A stretch of DNA of 54,085 nt, taken from positions 1 to 54,085 of IMG/VR virus record IMGVR_UViG_3300014502_000008. One strand, 5' to 3'. Made by a program: the position numbers and the translations under genes. Below the pieces are notes generated by a model. The model was given only the letters and a program-made list of their open reading frames with translations, did not search any database and had not been told where the DNA came from. Numbering within the stretch: the stretch's first letter is position 1; each line of letters begins with the position of its first letter. This document shows positions 17,512 through 24,606 of the stretch, piece after piece. Source of the stretch: a virus.

Positions 17512-17949
17512 ATGTCACTAAAGAACTCAGTAACTTTAATCGGAAATGTAGGCAAGGACCCGGAAGTAACATACCTGCCTAGTGGCTCAGTTGTAGCCAA
17601 TTTTGCACTTGCAACCAGTGAGCCTTACAAAGATAAAGAAGGCAAGAAGGTAGAGCATACCGAATGGCACAACCTTGTAGCATGGGGTGAATCTGCAAAG
17701 CTGGTTGAGAAATATGTAAAGAAAGGTAGTAAGCTGGCAGTTGAAGGCAAGTTGCGCACCAGGAACTATGAGAAGGATAGTCAAAGGCATTATGTCACTG
17801 AGATTATTGTATCTGAATTTTTGTTCCTGAGTCCAGTTACAAAGACTGCACCTGCAAACCCCTTGACGGACAACCTGCCAGCATCAGCGACCCGAATGAC
17901 AGATAACCAGGGGCCTCAGAATGATGAGCTTTCTGACTTACCTTTTTGA
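17512..17949 (+). CDS. ssb: single-stranded DNA-binding protein
   Basis: This is an OB-fold SSB that coats single-stranded DNA during replication and recombination. It starts with MSLKNSVTLIGNVGKDPEV and carries EWHNLVAWGESAKLVEKYVKK and GSKLAVEGKLRTRNYEKD, all standard bacterial SSB blocks. The C-terminal tail is flexible and ends in ELSDLPF, the acidic protein-interaction tip. Length 145 aa is typical of phage and bacterial SSBs. It heads the small recombination cluster. Confidence 0.95.
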   Translation: MSLKNSVTLIGNVGKDPEVTYLPSGSVVANFALATSEPYKDKEGKKVEHTEWHNLVAWGESAKLVEKYVKKGSKLAVEGKLRTRNYEKDSQRHYVTEIIVSEFLFLSPVTKTAPANPLTDNLPASATRMTDNQGPQNDELSDLPF

Positions 17950-17951
17950 GC

Positions 17952-18173
17952 ATGGATAACAAGTTCAAAACAAAGGAAGCAGTGAAGGTAGCATATACCG
18001 GGTCCCGGCATACAGGGAAAATCGGTTTAGTAAATGAGATCTTCCAGCTCAAAACTGTTAATAAGACTATCTTCTATGTACTGGATTTCCTGGATGGTTC
18101 AACCGGAACAGAGGAGCAGCACCACCTAGAAAAGTATAATGGAGTGATACCAAAGTATGTTAAATCGAAATGA
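17952..18173 (+). CDS. small SH3/KOW-like phage protein (about 73 aa)
   Basis: The sequence KEAVKVAYTGSRHTGKIGLVNEIF and the strand pattern that follows resemble a small KOW/SH3-type barrel, and it has a conserved-looking EEQHHLEKYNG tail. I chose ATG at 17952, because the alternative TTG at 17946 lies inside the SSB stop region. Its stop overlaps the next start (ATGA). Function unknown. Confidence 0.6.
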   Translation: MDNKFKTKEAVKVAYTGSRHTGKIGLVNEIFQLKTVNKTIFYVLDFLDGSTGTEEQHHLEKYNGVIPKYVKSK

Positions 18174-18592
18174 ACTTCCGAGTACTTAGAAATAAGAAAC
18201 AACTCCTTGACTACTGTGAATATCTTATGAAGTCCAGGCTTCCAAAAAAGGTAGCAGATCAGGATATTTACCCTTTACGGTCTCTGGAATCAAACGCATA
18301 TTATTGGGGAATCGTTCTGAAATATATATCAGACGCAACAGGAGATTCCCAGGAGAAATGCCATGACGGTTATAAGTTGTTATTTAATTTCAATTACGAC
18401 ATTGAATACAATCCTAAGACAAACATGTATGAATGGGTAATGGGAGTTAAGTCAACAGCTAACCAAGATGATAAAGTTTTTTGGGATTTTGTTATGCGTG
18501 TGCGTATTGATGGTGAGCTTGAACATCATATCGTTATCCCAATGCCAAATGAGGTATTTGTTAATGAGCTTAAATTTGAAAAAGAGATATGA
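18170..18592 (+). CDS. NinB-like recombination protein (140 aa)
   Basis: The segment YPLRSLESNAYYWGIVLKYI followed by CHDGYKLLFNF matches the signature layout of phage NinB/Orf-type recombination proteins, which bind single-stranded DNA and help recombinases load. The N-terminus (KSRLPKK) is basic as in that family. It is coupled to the neighbours by ATGA overlaps on both sides and sits between SSB-linked genes and an HNH protein, as in other phage recombination clusters. Confidence 0.65.
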   Translation: MNFRVLRNKKQLLDYCEYLMKSRLPKKVADQDIYPLRSLESNAYYWGIVLKYISDATGDSQEKCHDGYKLLFNFNYDIEYNPKTNMYEWVMGVKSTANQDDKVFWDFVMRVRIDGELEHHIVIPMPNEVFVNELKFEKEI

Positions 18593-18996
18593 ATCAAAAC
18601 CAGATTAACCAGGAGCTTGCGAAGATTAAGAGCTGGTACAAGCATAATTGGCCCTTATGTATCTTCTGTAACCACCGTGTTAAGGGTGGACAGCTTGCAC
18701 ACCTGATCAGACGATCATACACCAGGGGTAACTTGCACATTTTGAAGCTCAACACCGGGCTGGCCCATCATGACTGCCATGAATTGTTTGATAACAACAT
18801 GACACAAGCTCAGTATTTACCCCGGATGGTAGAGGTTTTGTATATCATCTGGACCCAGGACAAGGAGTATTTCAATCAGATAGCTGATAACTTCCCGGAG
18901 CTGACCCCGGCAATAGAACAATTCCCGAACGTGCCGATCATGCCTCTGGAATATCATGGAGAATTATTATCTTTACAGTACTTACTCCAGTTTTAA
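18589..18996 (+). CDS. HNH-type nuclease / NinG-like protein (135 aa)
   Basis: The core CIFCNHRVKGGQLAHLIRRS followed by GLAHHDCHELFDNN supplies a CxxC knuckle, an AH-L catalytic-type histidine and an HHxCHxxF end, as in HNH / NinG-like phage nucleases. The C-terminal 55 residues are helical and family-neutral. It overlaps the NinB-like gene (ATGA), so the two probably act together on recombination intermediates. It is the last gene before the repeat-delimited accessory region. Confidence 0.75.
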   Translation: MNQNQINQELAKIKSWYKHNWPLCIFCNHRVKGGQLAHLIRRSYTRGNLHILKLNTGLAHHDCHELFDNNMTQAQYLPRMVEVLYIIWTQDKEYFNQIADNFPELTPAIEQFPNVPIMPLEYHGELLSLQYLLQF

Positions 18997-19044
18997 TTTC
19001 ATCTTTTATTTGCGTCGTATCACATAATTTCCGACATTTGATAT

Positions 19045-19116
19045 GCGGCATTTCCTTCCAATTGACTTGACTTGACAAAACGCAGCGAGACTTTCAATCA
19101 GGAGATGCCGTTTCTT
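19045..19116 (+). repeat. terminator-like interspersed element, copy 1
   Basis: The outer stem GCGGCATTTCC pairs imperfectly with GGAGATGCCG. The conserved single-stranded part CGCAGCGAGACTTTCAATCA precedes the right arm, and a T-rich tail (TTTCTT) follows. It lies between converging genes ending at 18996 and 19194 and could stop transcription from the left. It is the first of five same-orientation copies. Confidence 0.75.
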
Positions 19117-19193
19117 AAATTGTTTGAAATCAGCCAAGCGAGTACCTACTATCTTGATTTATTGAATTATTTATGACTAATCCACTAAGGATC

Positions 19194-19661
19194 TTAATTA
19201 GATAATGCTTTACCCACCTTTTCGATTACATTTGGAATACTGTCAATAAAGAAACCTAAGAAAAATGATAAAAGAGCAGATGCCACCAAGGGTTGAATTC
19301 CTTCCAATTTAGCAAAATGAGTAATAGAAATAATTGCAGAAAATATAGCCATTACAATAATCAAGAAAGGATAAAATCTGAAATACCTCAATCGGATTTT
19401 TTTATTTTCTAATTCCTCATTATCTGTAAGAGCTAAATTCGTAACTTTCTTAATGTGATTGATGCAAACCTTTAGAATTAATAAGCAAAATCCGAGTAGA
19501 GTAAATGCCAAACACCAGAGATAATATGTCCAACCAATTATACCATCGAAGATAAAGATAATAAGTAAACCTATAATTAGCATTATAGCAATAACAGAGT
19601 AACTTACTGCAAACTTAAATCGAAAGTCATCTTTAATTTTTGAGGTTTCCATAAGGTTCAT
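19194..19661 (-). CDS. four-helix membrane protein, cassette gene (155 aa)
   Basis: Four membrane segments at about residues 14-35, 40-62, 97-115 and 122-145, with short charged loops (TNLALTDNEELENKKI) between the second and third. I recognise no family. Much more AT-rich than the flanking phage genes. It is bounded by repeat copies 1 and 2. A role in the cell envelope, possibly in superinfection exclusion or defence, is speculation based on its setting. Confidence 0.6.
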   Translation of the reverse strand: MNLMETSKIKDDFRFKFAVSYSVIAIMLIIGLLIIFIFDGIIGWTYYLWCLAFTLLGFCLLILKVCINHIKKVTNLALTDNEELENKKIRLRYFRFYPFLIIVMAIFSAIISITHFAKLEGIQPLVASALLSFFLGFFIDSIPNVIEKVGKALSN

Positions 19662-19722
19662 TTTATAATGGTTAATTAAATCTATTTTGAAAGTTACGAA
19701 ATAATTCTGACCTTTGATATCA

Positions 19723-19803
19723 GCGGAATTTAATTCAAACTACTTTAACGAGTAGAATCATTGCGAGACATTTCTATTCCAACCAGGGGATGCCGCTTCT
19801 TTA
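19723..19803 (+). repeat. terminator-like interspersed element, copy 2 (divergent)
   Basis: AGCGG pairs with CCGCT at the ends. An internal CTACT/AGTAG hairpin and TTGCGAGACATTT lie inside, and GGGGATGCCGCTTCTTT forms the right end. Left arm and spacer are diverged from copies 1 and 4 but the layout and orientation are the same. Confidence 0.65.
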
Positions 19804-19931
19804 TTCACTTCAAAACAAATAAAGGGTCTAATAATATAAACTTCAAGATAAATTAGGTTTTAAAATGTTATAATAAACGTTCCCTAAATAACTACAGAAT
19901 TGTTAATTATGTTTAAGTAGAAATATTTTTT

Positions 19932-21197
19932 TTAGTTCACTTTACTGTTTTCAATTAGCAACTTAGCAATTTCGATTTTTGCCTTTACAAGTTCTCCTTT
20001 ATCAATATCCTCACTGTCTATTGTATCCAATATTTTCATGGACATCCCAACGTTGTTAATCTTTTCTAAGGTATGAGTATATTTTAATGCTTGTTTAACT
20101 GTAGATCTAAATATAAAGAGAAACGTCGTTCCAATAAACTCTGTTAATACGCCACATGAAATTGCAATAATTGAAATGTTTTTATTGCTCCCAATGAACG
20201 ATAGTAAAATTCCCAAACCTATAATCAAAAAGCCAACTATCATTACTCTAATACTTAGTTGATAAATTGAATTAATATGTTCAAGGTTTTTTTCAAAATA
20301 TTGCTGTAGAGTGAGATATGCTACATCCCACGAAGGCTTTATTTTATTTGGTTCATTTTTTAATTGCTCTTTTGCCTCTTCAATATCTTTCTCAGTTTCC
20401 TTATTACTATTTGGTTTCTTGTTTCCGCTTATTAGCATTAATAATAATATGATAAAAGTACCTGGAAAAAACAACCATGGACCATAATTATAAAAAAATT
20501 CTTTGGTAGAAGATGTTTCTGAAATAAAGTTATCTAATATAATCCCATAATAACTATAAGTGCTCCTGGGTATTTTTTGAAGAAGATTAAATTTCAATTC
20601 ATCTTTATCAAGATACTTTCCTTTATTTACAATTAGAATTGAATCAGAAAGGGCATTCGATATTGGTTTAAGACCTAAGCTATCCAAATAAAAATATGTA
20701 TTAGCAGATTTATAAAATATATTTGTACCATGCTTTTCGATTTCTTTAAGATTTTCACCTTTAAACTTTAATAAGATTTCGTAATTAAGAGATTCCGAGG
20801 ATGAGAAAGGCTTGTTAAAATTTTCAATCAATATCTTACGTGTTGAAGGGCTAATATTTACAGTATCTAAATTATTATCCAAATATATGTACCCTTCATT
20901 TTTCCCTTTGATAGCTCTTTTAACAAAATCACCATATTCTTTTAGTTCTGAAAAACTTAAGATGTTATTTATTTCCGTCACTATACTGTCTTGTGTTAGA
21001 TGCCTCACATTAAGTATCGATTTTAATTTAATAGTAGTTTCATTGTAATGAGAGATTCGAGATTTGTCGAAATGATAGTAATCCTTCATAAATAGTGGTA
21101 CGATTAAGAAGACCAGGCCAACTATCGCGCATAAGGCTGATAACAAAAAAAAGATATCGAAGACAGTATTTTTGATCTTTACTTTTGTGATTTTCAT
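19932..21197 (-). CDS. multi-pass membrane protein, cassette gene (421 aa)
   Basis: An N-terminal membrane helix (about 12-35) is followed by a roughly 200-residue extracytoplasmic domain with no recognised motif, and a second membrane helix at about 236-256 (PWLFFPGTFIILLLMLISG). A charged, partly coiled-coil cytoplasmic linker follows (KKPNSNKETEKDIEEAKEQ), then two close helices (about 307-330 and 338-362) and a charged C-terminus. No family assigned. AT-rich, and the sole gene between repeat copies 2 and 3. Sensor-like topology is visible, but function is unknown. Confidence 0.65.
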   Translation of the reverse strand: MKITKVKIKNTVFDIFFLLSALCAIVGLVFLIVPLFMKDYYHFDKSRISHYNETTIKLKSILNVRHLTQDSIVTEINNILSFSELKEYGDFVKRAIKGKNEGYIYLDNNLDTVNISPSTRKILIENFNKPFSSSESLNYEILLKFKGENLKEIEKHGTNIFYKSANTYFYLDSLGLKPISNALSDSILIVNKGKYLDKDELKFNLLQKIPRSTYSYYGIILDNFISETSSTKEFFYNYGPWLFFPGTFIILLLMLISGNKKPNSNKETEKDIEEAKEQLKNEPNKIKPSWDVAYLTLQQYFEKNLEHINSIYQLSIRVMIVGFLIIGLGILLSFIGSNKNISIIAISCGVLTEFIGTTFLFIFRSTVKQALKYTHTLEKINNVGMSMKILDTIDSEDIDKGELVKAKIEIAKLLIENSKVN

Positions 21198-21424
21198 TGG
21201 ATAATCTTATTTATTTGCACTGTGTTTAAGTTTAAATGCAATATATCAAATAATTTCCAAAGTTTACTAAGGAATATTCCCTTCCTCTTTTGATACATCA
21301 CACAGTTAGACATGTTAGATCAGGGACCTCTGCTCTTACGAAGAATATCTTGTTTAGATTAAAAATTTCTTAACAAATCTATTTTTCTGGCCCCGGGACG
21401 TTTTAAATTTGAATTAAAATATTA

Positions 21425-21494
21425 GCGACACCCCTTTCCTTAAGCACGAGGAAATGCAGCGAGACAATTCAATCAAGGGGTGTCGCTTTTTTTT
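21425..21494 (+). repeat. terminator-like interspersed element, copy 3 (best folded)
   Basis: The outer 12-bp stem GCGACACCCCTT / AAGGGGTGTCGC is perfect. An inner hairpin TTTCCT / AGGAAA sits next to the conserved TGCAGCGAGACAATTCAATC, and a run of eight T residues follows. The complementary changes relative to the GCGGCAT/ATGCCGC arms of copies 1 and 4 point to selection on pairing rather than on sequence. Confidence 0.8.
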
Positions 21495-21503
21495 AAAATT
21501 ATT

Positions 21504-21779
21504 CTATTCGCTCCGTAGTTTCACATAAAGTTCATTAATTAAATAATTACATTTAGGACAACTGTGCGTAGCATTTGGAATTCCCTCTGTACGGCAGAGT
21601 GGACATTTCCATGTTTTCTCATCTCTGCTAAGGAACAGCATGGACAACAAATAGAAAGATTTTCTTATTCTTGAAACGTTAATACATAGATAAATAAAAC
21701 ATATCAGGATTATTAGTCCAATTATTCCTGAAATTATTGAAGTGATTAAATAAATGGTGCTAAAAGATTCTATTTCCAT
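21504..21779 (-). CDS. membrane-anchored single zinc-ribbon protein (91 aa)
   Basis: One N-terminal membrane helix (about 10-32) is followed by a cytoplasmic zinc ribbon KCPLCRTEGIPNATHSCPKC near the C-terminus, giving two CxxC knuckles 10 residues apart. Zinc binding is inferred from the spacing. The gene stops 10 bp from repeat copy 3 and lies in the same cassette as the five-ribbon gene upstream. No known function. Confidence 0.6.
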   Translation of the reverse strand: MEIESFSTIYLITSIISGIIGLIILICFIYLCINVSRIRKSFYLLSMLFLSRDEKTWKCPLCRTEGIPNATHSCPKCNYLINELYVKLRSE

Positions 21780-21898
21780 AGTTTTACAAATTTATTTTTC
21801 TTAAAATAATTATATATCACAATTTTTAATATTAGGGTGAGCTTAATTTAATGTCAATATTAAATTGTTTTAAATCTGAATTATTCTAAAAATGAAAG

Positions 21899-22822
21899 TT
21901 ATTGTGGCGTAATAGATTCCGTGTTCACATATAGTTCTTCTGTTGATCCTTCTGGTCTTACAATACAATAACTCAACCTGCTTTTAACAAGGTAGACTAC
22001 ATCATTTTTATGCAAATACTTAATCTGGCCTGAAAGAACCATTAATTCAAGAGCTTGCATATCCTTATTTGATGCACAATTAATCATCATATCAAAATTT
22101 TCCTTACTTGTACCAGCAAAAATGACATCCCTATTTATAATATACCTACCAGTATAATTTGTTTCATTCCTATTAGATCTAGAATATGAAGGCGTTGTTT
22201 CTCTAGAATCTGACGCCGGTTTACAGATCTTGAAAACTACTACAATTGCAACTAAAACAAAGCCTATTTTTAACCAGTTGCCTATATTATCAAATAGACC
22301 CACTACATCTACTCCCTCATCCTCATCATCACTCTCAGGCTTCAATCTGAATCCACAACTATGGCATTTCTCAGAAGAGCTTATTATGTCTGCTTTGCAT
22401 TTAGGACACCATATGATATGCAAGTCATTAATATTCTTATGTGTAAAATCAAATCCACAATAACTGCACTTCAGTGAAGCTTTAGTTATGTTTCTTTTAC
22501 AGTTAGAACATTGCTTCAAATCTTCCTCATAAACAATTACCTCGGGGGCCATTTTATACCCACAATCGGGGCATCTTTTAGAATCTTCAGGTATTTTGTT
22601 TTTACAGTGAGGACACTTTATGAGTACTTTATCTTTAATTAATTGATATCCACAAAGCGGACAAAAGTGAGCAGCCTCTGGTATACTCTTGCTGCATTTC
22701 GGGCAGGAAATTTGCTTTTCTTCAGCCTCTTTCTGAGAGATAATCTTAAATCCGCAATGCAAACAGAATAGAGAATCGTCAGGTATTAACTTATGACAAT
22801 TGGAGCATTCTATATCTGCCAT
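21899..22822 (-). CDS. protein with five tandem zinc ribbons and a membrane helix (307 aa)
   Basis: Five ribbons of the type CxxC-x(10)-CxxC occupy about residues 5-25, 40-58, 69-88, 108-127 and 139-157 (for example SCPKCSKSIPEAAHFCPLCG). A membrane helix (about 185-205, WLKIGFVLVAIVVVFKI) follows, then a C-terminal domain of about 80 residues (RYIINRDVIFAG...YLVKSRLSYCIVRPEG) that looks SH3-like. The ribbons would face the cytoplasm and could bind protein or nucleic acid. A TATATTTG box lies just upstream of the start. Not assigned to a family. Confidence 0.65.
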   Translation of the reverse strand: MADIECSNCHKLIPDDSLFCLHCGFKIISQKEAEEKQISCPKCSKSIPEAAHFCPLCGYQLIKDKVLIKCPHCKNKIPEDSKRCPDCGYKMAPEVIVYEEDLKQCSNCKRNITKASLKCSYCGFDFTHKNINDLHIIWCPKCKADIISSSEKCHSCGFRLKPESDDEDEGVDVVGLFDNIGNWLKIGFVLVAIVVVFKICKPASDSRETTPSYSRSNRNETNYTGRYIINRDVIFAGTSKENFDMMINCASNKDMQALELMVLSGQIKYLHKNDVVYLVKSRLSYCIVRPEGSTEELYVNTESITPQ

Positions 22823-22841
22823 AGTTTATCATTCATATTAT

Positions 22842-22849
22842 CAAATATA
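22842..22849 (-). promoter_or_regulatory. candidate -7 box for the zinc-ribbon gene
   Basis: The minus strand reads TATATTTG, an exact TAnnTTTG match, 20 nt upstream of the five-ribbon gene's ATG. No clear -33 element is visible. It suggests the cassette carries its own promoter. Confidence 0.4.
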
Positions 22850-22940
22850 AGCAATTGCGTTGAAAATAAATATTATCTGACTTGAATTAATTATTTGGAT
22901 TTTGTTTGCAATTTATCCTTAAAATTCTGAAATTTACTCT

Positions 22941-23029
22941 GCGGCATTTCCTTCCATACGAGACATTGACTTTCGACATCAACTTAGGAACGCAGCGAGA
23001 CTTTCAATCAGGAGATACCGCTTTTTTTA
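22941..23029 (+). repeat. terminator-like interspersed element, copy 4
   Basis: The left arm GCGGCATTTCCTTCC matches copy 1 exactly. The right part CGCAGCGAGACTTTCAATCA then GGAGATACCGC also matches except for one base in the stem, and seven T residues follow. The spacer is about 20 bp longer than in copy 1. It separates the divergent genes at 22822 and 23047. Confidence 0.8.
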
Positions 23030-23046
23030 TTAATTTTAAAAGGGTA

Positions 23047-23841
23047 ATGGAAACTAAAAGTAGAAGACCCTCAATTTTAGATATACTTGTTAGATATCTT
23101 ACATTTTTCTATTTGATATTTGTAATAATTGGATACTTAAGTAGCTATCTTTATTACATACAATTTAGAATTGATATTTCAAGTTACTTTACTCTTGAAG
23201 ATTATATTACTTCTTTTTTTGATGTTTTACCAGGACTTATTATTGGAGCTCTTACCTTATTAATACTCGGAATATTAAACTATAATAAAATAAAGAAAGC
23301 AAAGGCAAGAATAGAATCACATGTTAATGATGAAAATATTACTAATACAATTTATAGTCAAATTGACGAAAAAAATCTGAATTCATTTAGATGGGCACTT
23401 ATTGTTTCAACTATTTGCTTTGCCATTATTATATTGGTCCTAATTTTTACAAGAAGTAAATTGTTTTTTTTGTTTCTAATTCTATCTATCTGGTTTGTGT
23501 GTTTTTCAGGAGTATTCACTTTAATTTATTTTTTAAAAGTTAATAAAGCATTGGATTTTAACTTTGAAAAAATTAGTATTATAGCAGAAACTTTATTATT
23601 TATTTTATTTATTCAGTGTGGTTGGGGAACCCTGAATGGATTTTTTACTTTAAAATCCTCATCATGGGTTCCCAAGACTACGATAAATATTAATTCAGGA
23701 GAATCAATAAATAGCTCTGATAGCATCTTATTTTTAGGTGTTTCGAAAGACTATGTTTTCTTATACGACAAACTTGATCAAAAATCTATAGTTTTTAATA
23801 GATTAAATATTATTTCAATTGAATCTGAACAAAATAAATAA
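23047..23841 (+). CDS. five-helix membrane protein, cassette gene (264 aa)
   Basis: I chose ATG at 23047, because reading from further upstream would run through repeat copy 4. Membrane helices lie at about residues 15-35, 57-77, 118-138, 140-162 and 178-198, and a roughly 60-residue C-terminal domain ends the protein (SSDSILFLGVSKDYVFLYD). No family recognised. It is the only plus-strand gene in the array and is bounded by copies 4 and 5. Very AT-rich. Confidence 0.6.
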   Translation: METKSRRPSILDILVRYLTFFYLIFVIIGYLSSYLYYIQFRIDISSYFTLEDYITSFFDVLPGLIIGALTLLILGILNYNKIKKAKARIESHVNDENITNTIYSQIDEKNLNSFRWALIVSTICFAIIILVLIFTRSKLFFLFLILSIWFVCFSGVFTLIYFLKVNKALDFNFEKISIIAETLLFILFIQCGWGTLNGFFTLKSSSWVPKTTININSGESINSSDSILFLGVSKDYVFLYDKLDQKSIVFNRLNIISIESEQNK

Positions 23842-23870
23842 GAAGCGAGGAAATACTATGCATTATTAAA

Positions 23871-23948
23871 TTGTCATTTTCTCCCTTCACAAACATTGAC
23901 CTGATAGCAACACAACAAGACTTTCAATCAGGAGATGCCGCTTTTTTT
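23871..23948 (+). repeat. terminator-like interspersed element, copy 5
   Basis: The right half is the same as in copy 1 (GACTTTCAATCA then GGAGATGCCGC) followed by seven T residues. The left arm is degenerate (CATTTTCTCC still pairs with GGAGATG), and GCAGCGAGAC is reduced to ACAACAAGAC. It follows the 23047-23841 gene and could terminate it. Confidence 0.75.
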
Positions 23949-24038
23949 AACCCGCTTTGTCTTACTGAAGATGAAATCTTAATGACTTACTTTAGGCAAG
24001 ATCATTCATTCAGGGAGACCAGGTTGTGGACTGCTTAA
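23949..24038 (+). pseudogene. possible 3' coding remnant left of the lipoprotein gene
   Basis: Directly after copy 5 an open frame of 29 codons runs to a TAA and reads LTEDEILMTYFRQDH then SFRETRLWTA. Its codon use looks like phage coding DNA rather than the AT-rich cassettes, and it has no upstream start of its own. It may be the tail of a gene interrupted by the array. Too short to be certain. Confidence 0.3.
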
Positions 24039-24055
24039 GATACTTTTTAATCAAA

Positions 24056-24586
24056 TTAGTAACCAACAATTTCGTTCTCATCTGGTATTTCAAATTTATT
24101 TGAATTATAGAAATACCTTATCTTGGTTACTTGCCTGAGATATCCACCATAACCATTCTTAGATCTATATGTTGCTAAAAAATAAACACAAAATTTTGTA
24201 CTGTTATTAGTCTTAAACCGTTTTAAAGAATCAATCACAGCCAATTCGGATTTTTTTATAATATTAAAACTGTCTATCTGAGTTTTGTATCTTACTATTT
24301 CTTTTTCAATGTTGACATCTTTTTTCTCAGCAGACTCTGCATTACTTAAGGCAACATTTATTAAGTCAATAATTTTTTCAGTGGATTGAATGCTACGTTC
24401 TCTTAGTTTTATTGGTATGTCACTTTCAGTAACAATTTCAGTAATGATAAAAGATTCTCTTTTATATGAATCAGGATCATTTAATTGAGTTAGTAGGAAT
24501 TTTTCAGCTTTCCGTATAAGCATATTATCTTGACTACAACTGAAATGAAGTAGAAGAATGATAAATAAAAAAATAAATCGCTTCAT
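24056..24586 (-). CDS. lipoprotein of unknown function (176 aa)
   Basis: The N-terminus MKRFIFLFIILLLHFSC is a typical lipoprotein signal with lipobox LHFSC and modified cysteine at residue 17. The mature part is highly charged with a helical centre (KDVNIEKEIVRYKTQI) and no recognised domain. It stops beyond repeat copy 5 and begins 20 bp downstream of the methyltransferase gene, on the same strand. AT-rich like the cassette genes. A surface or exclusion role would be a guess. Confidence 0.65.
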   Translation of the reverse strand: MKRFIFLFIILLLHFSCSQDNMLIRKAEKFLLTQLNDPDSYKRESFIITEIVTESDIPIKLRERSIQSTEKIIDLINVALSNAESAEKKDVNIEKEIVRYKTQIDSFNIIKKSELAVIDSLKRFKTNNSTKFCVYFLATYRSKNGYGGYLRQVTKIRYFYNSNKFEIPDENEIVGY

Positions 24587-24606
24587 AATTTTAAGATTAT
24601 CTATAA

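Noticed and set aside
19045-23948. A CRISPR array
   Set aside because: The repeats are 70-90 bp, imperfect, and separated by whole genes of 0.6-1.6 kb rather than by short uniform spacers.
19045-24038. A classical integron
   Set aside because: The element ends do not fit the GTTRRRY/RYYYAAC attC core, genes lie in both directions, and there is no tyrosine integrase in the window.
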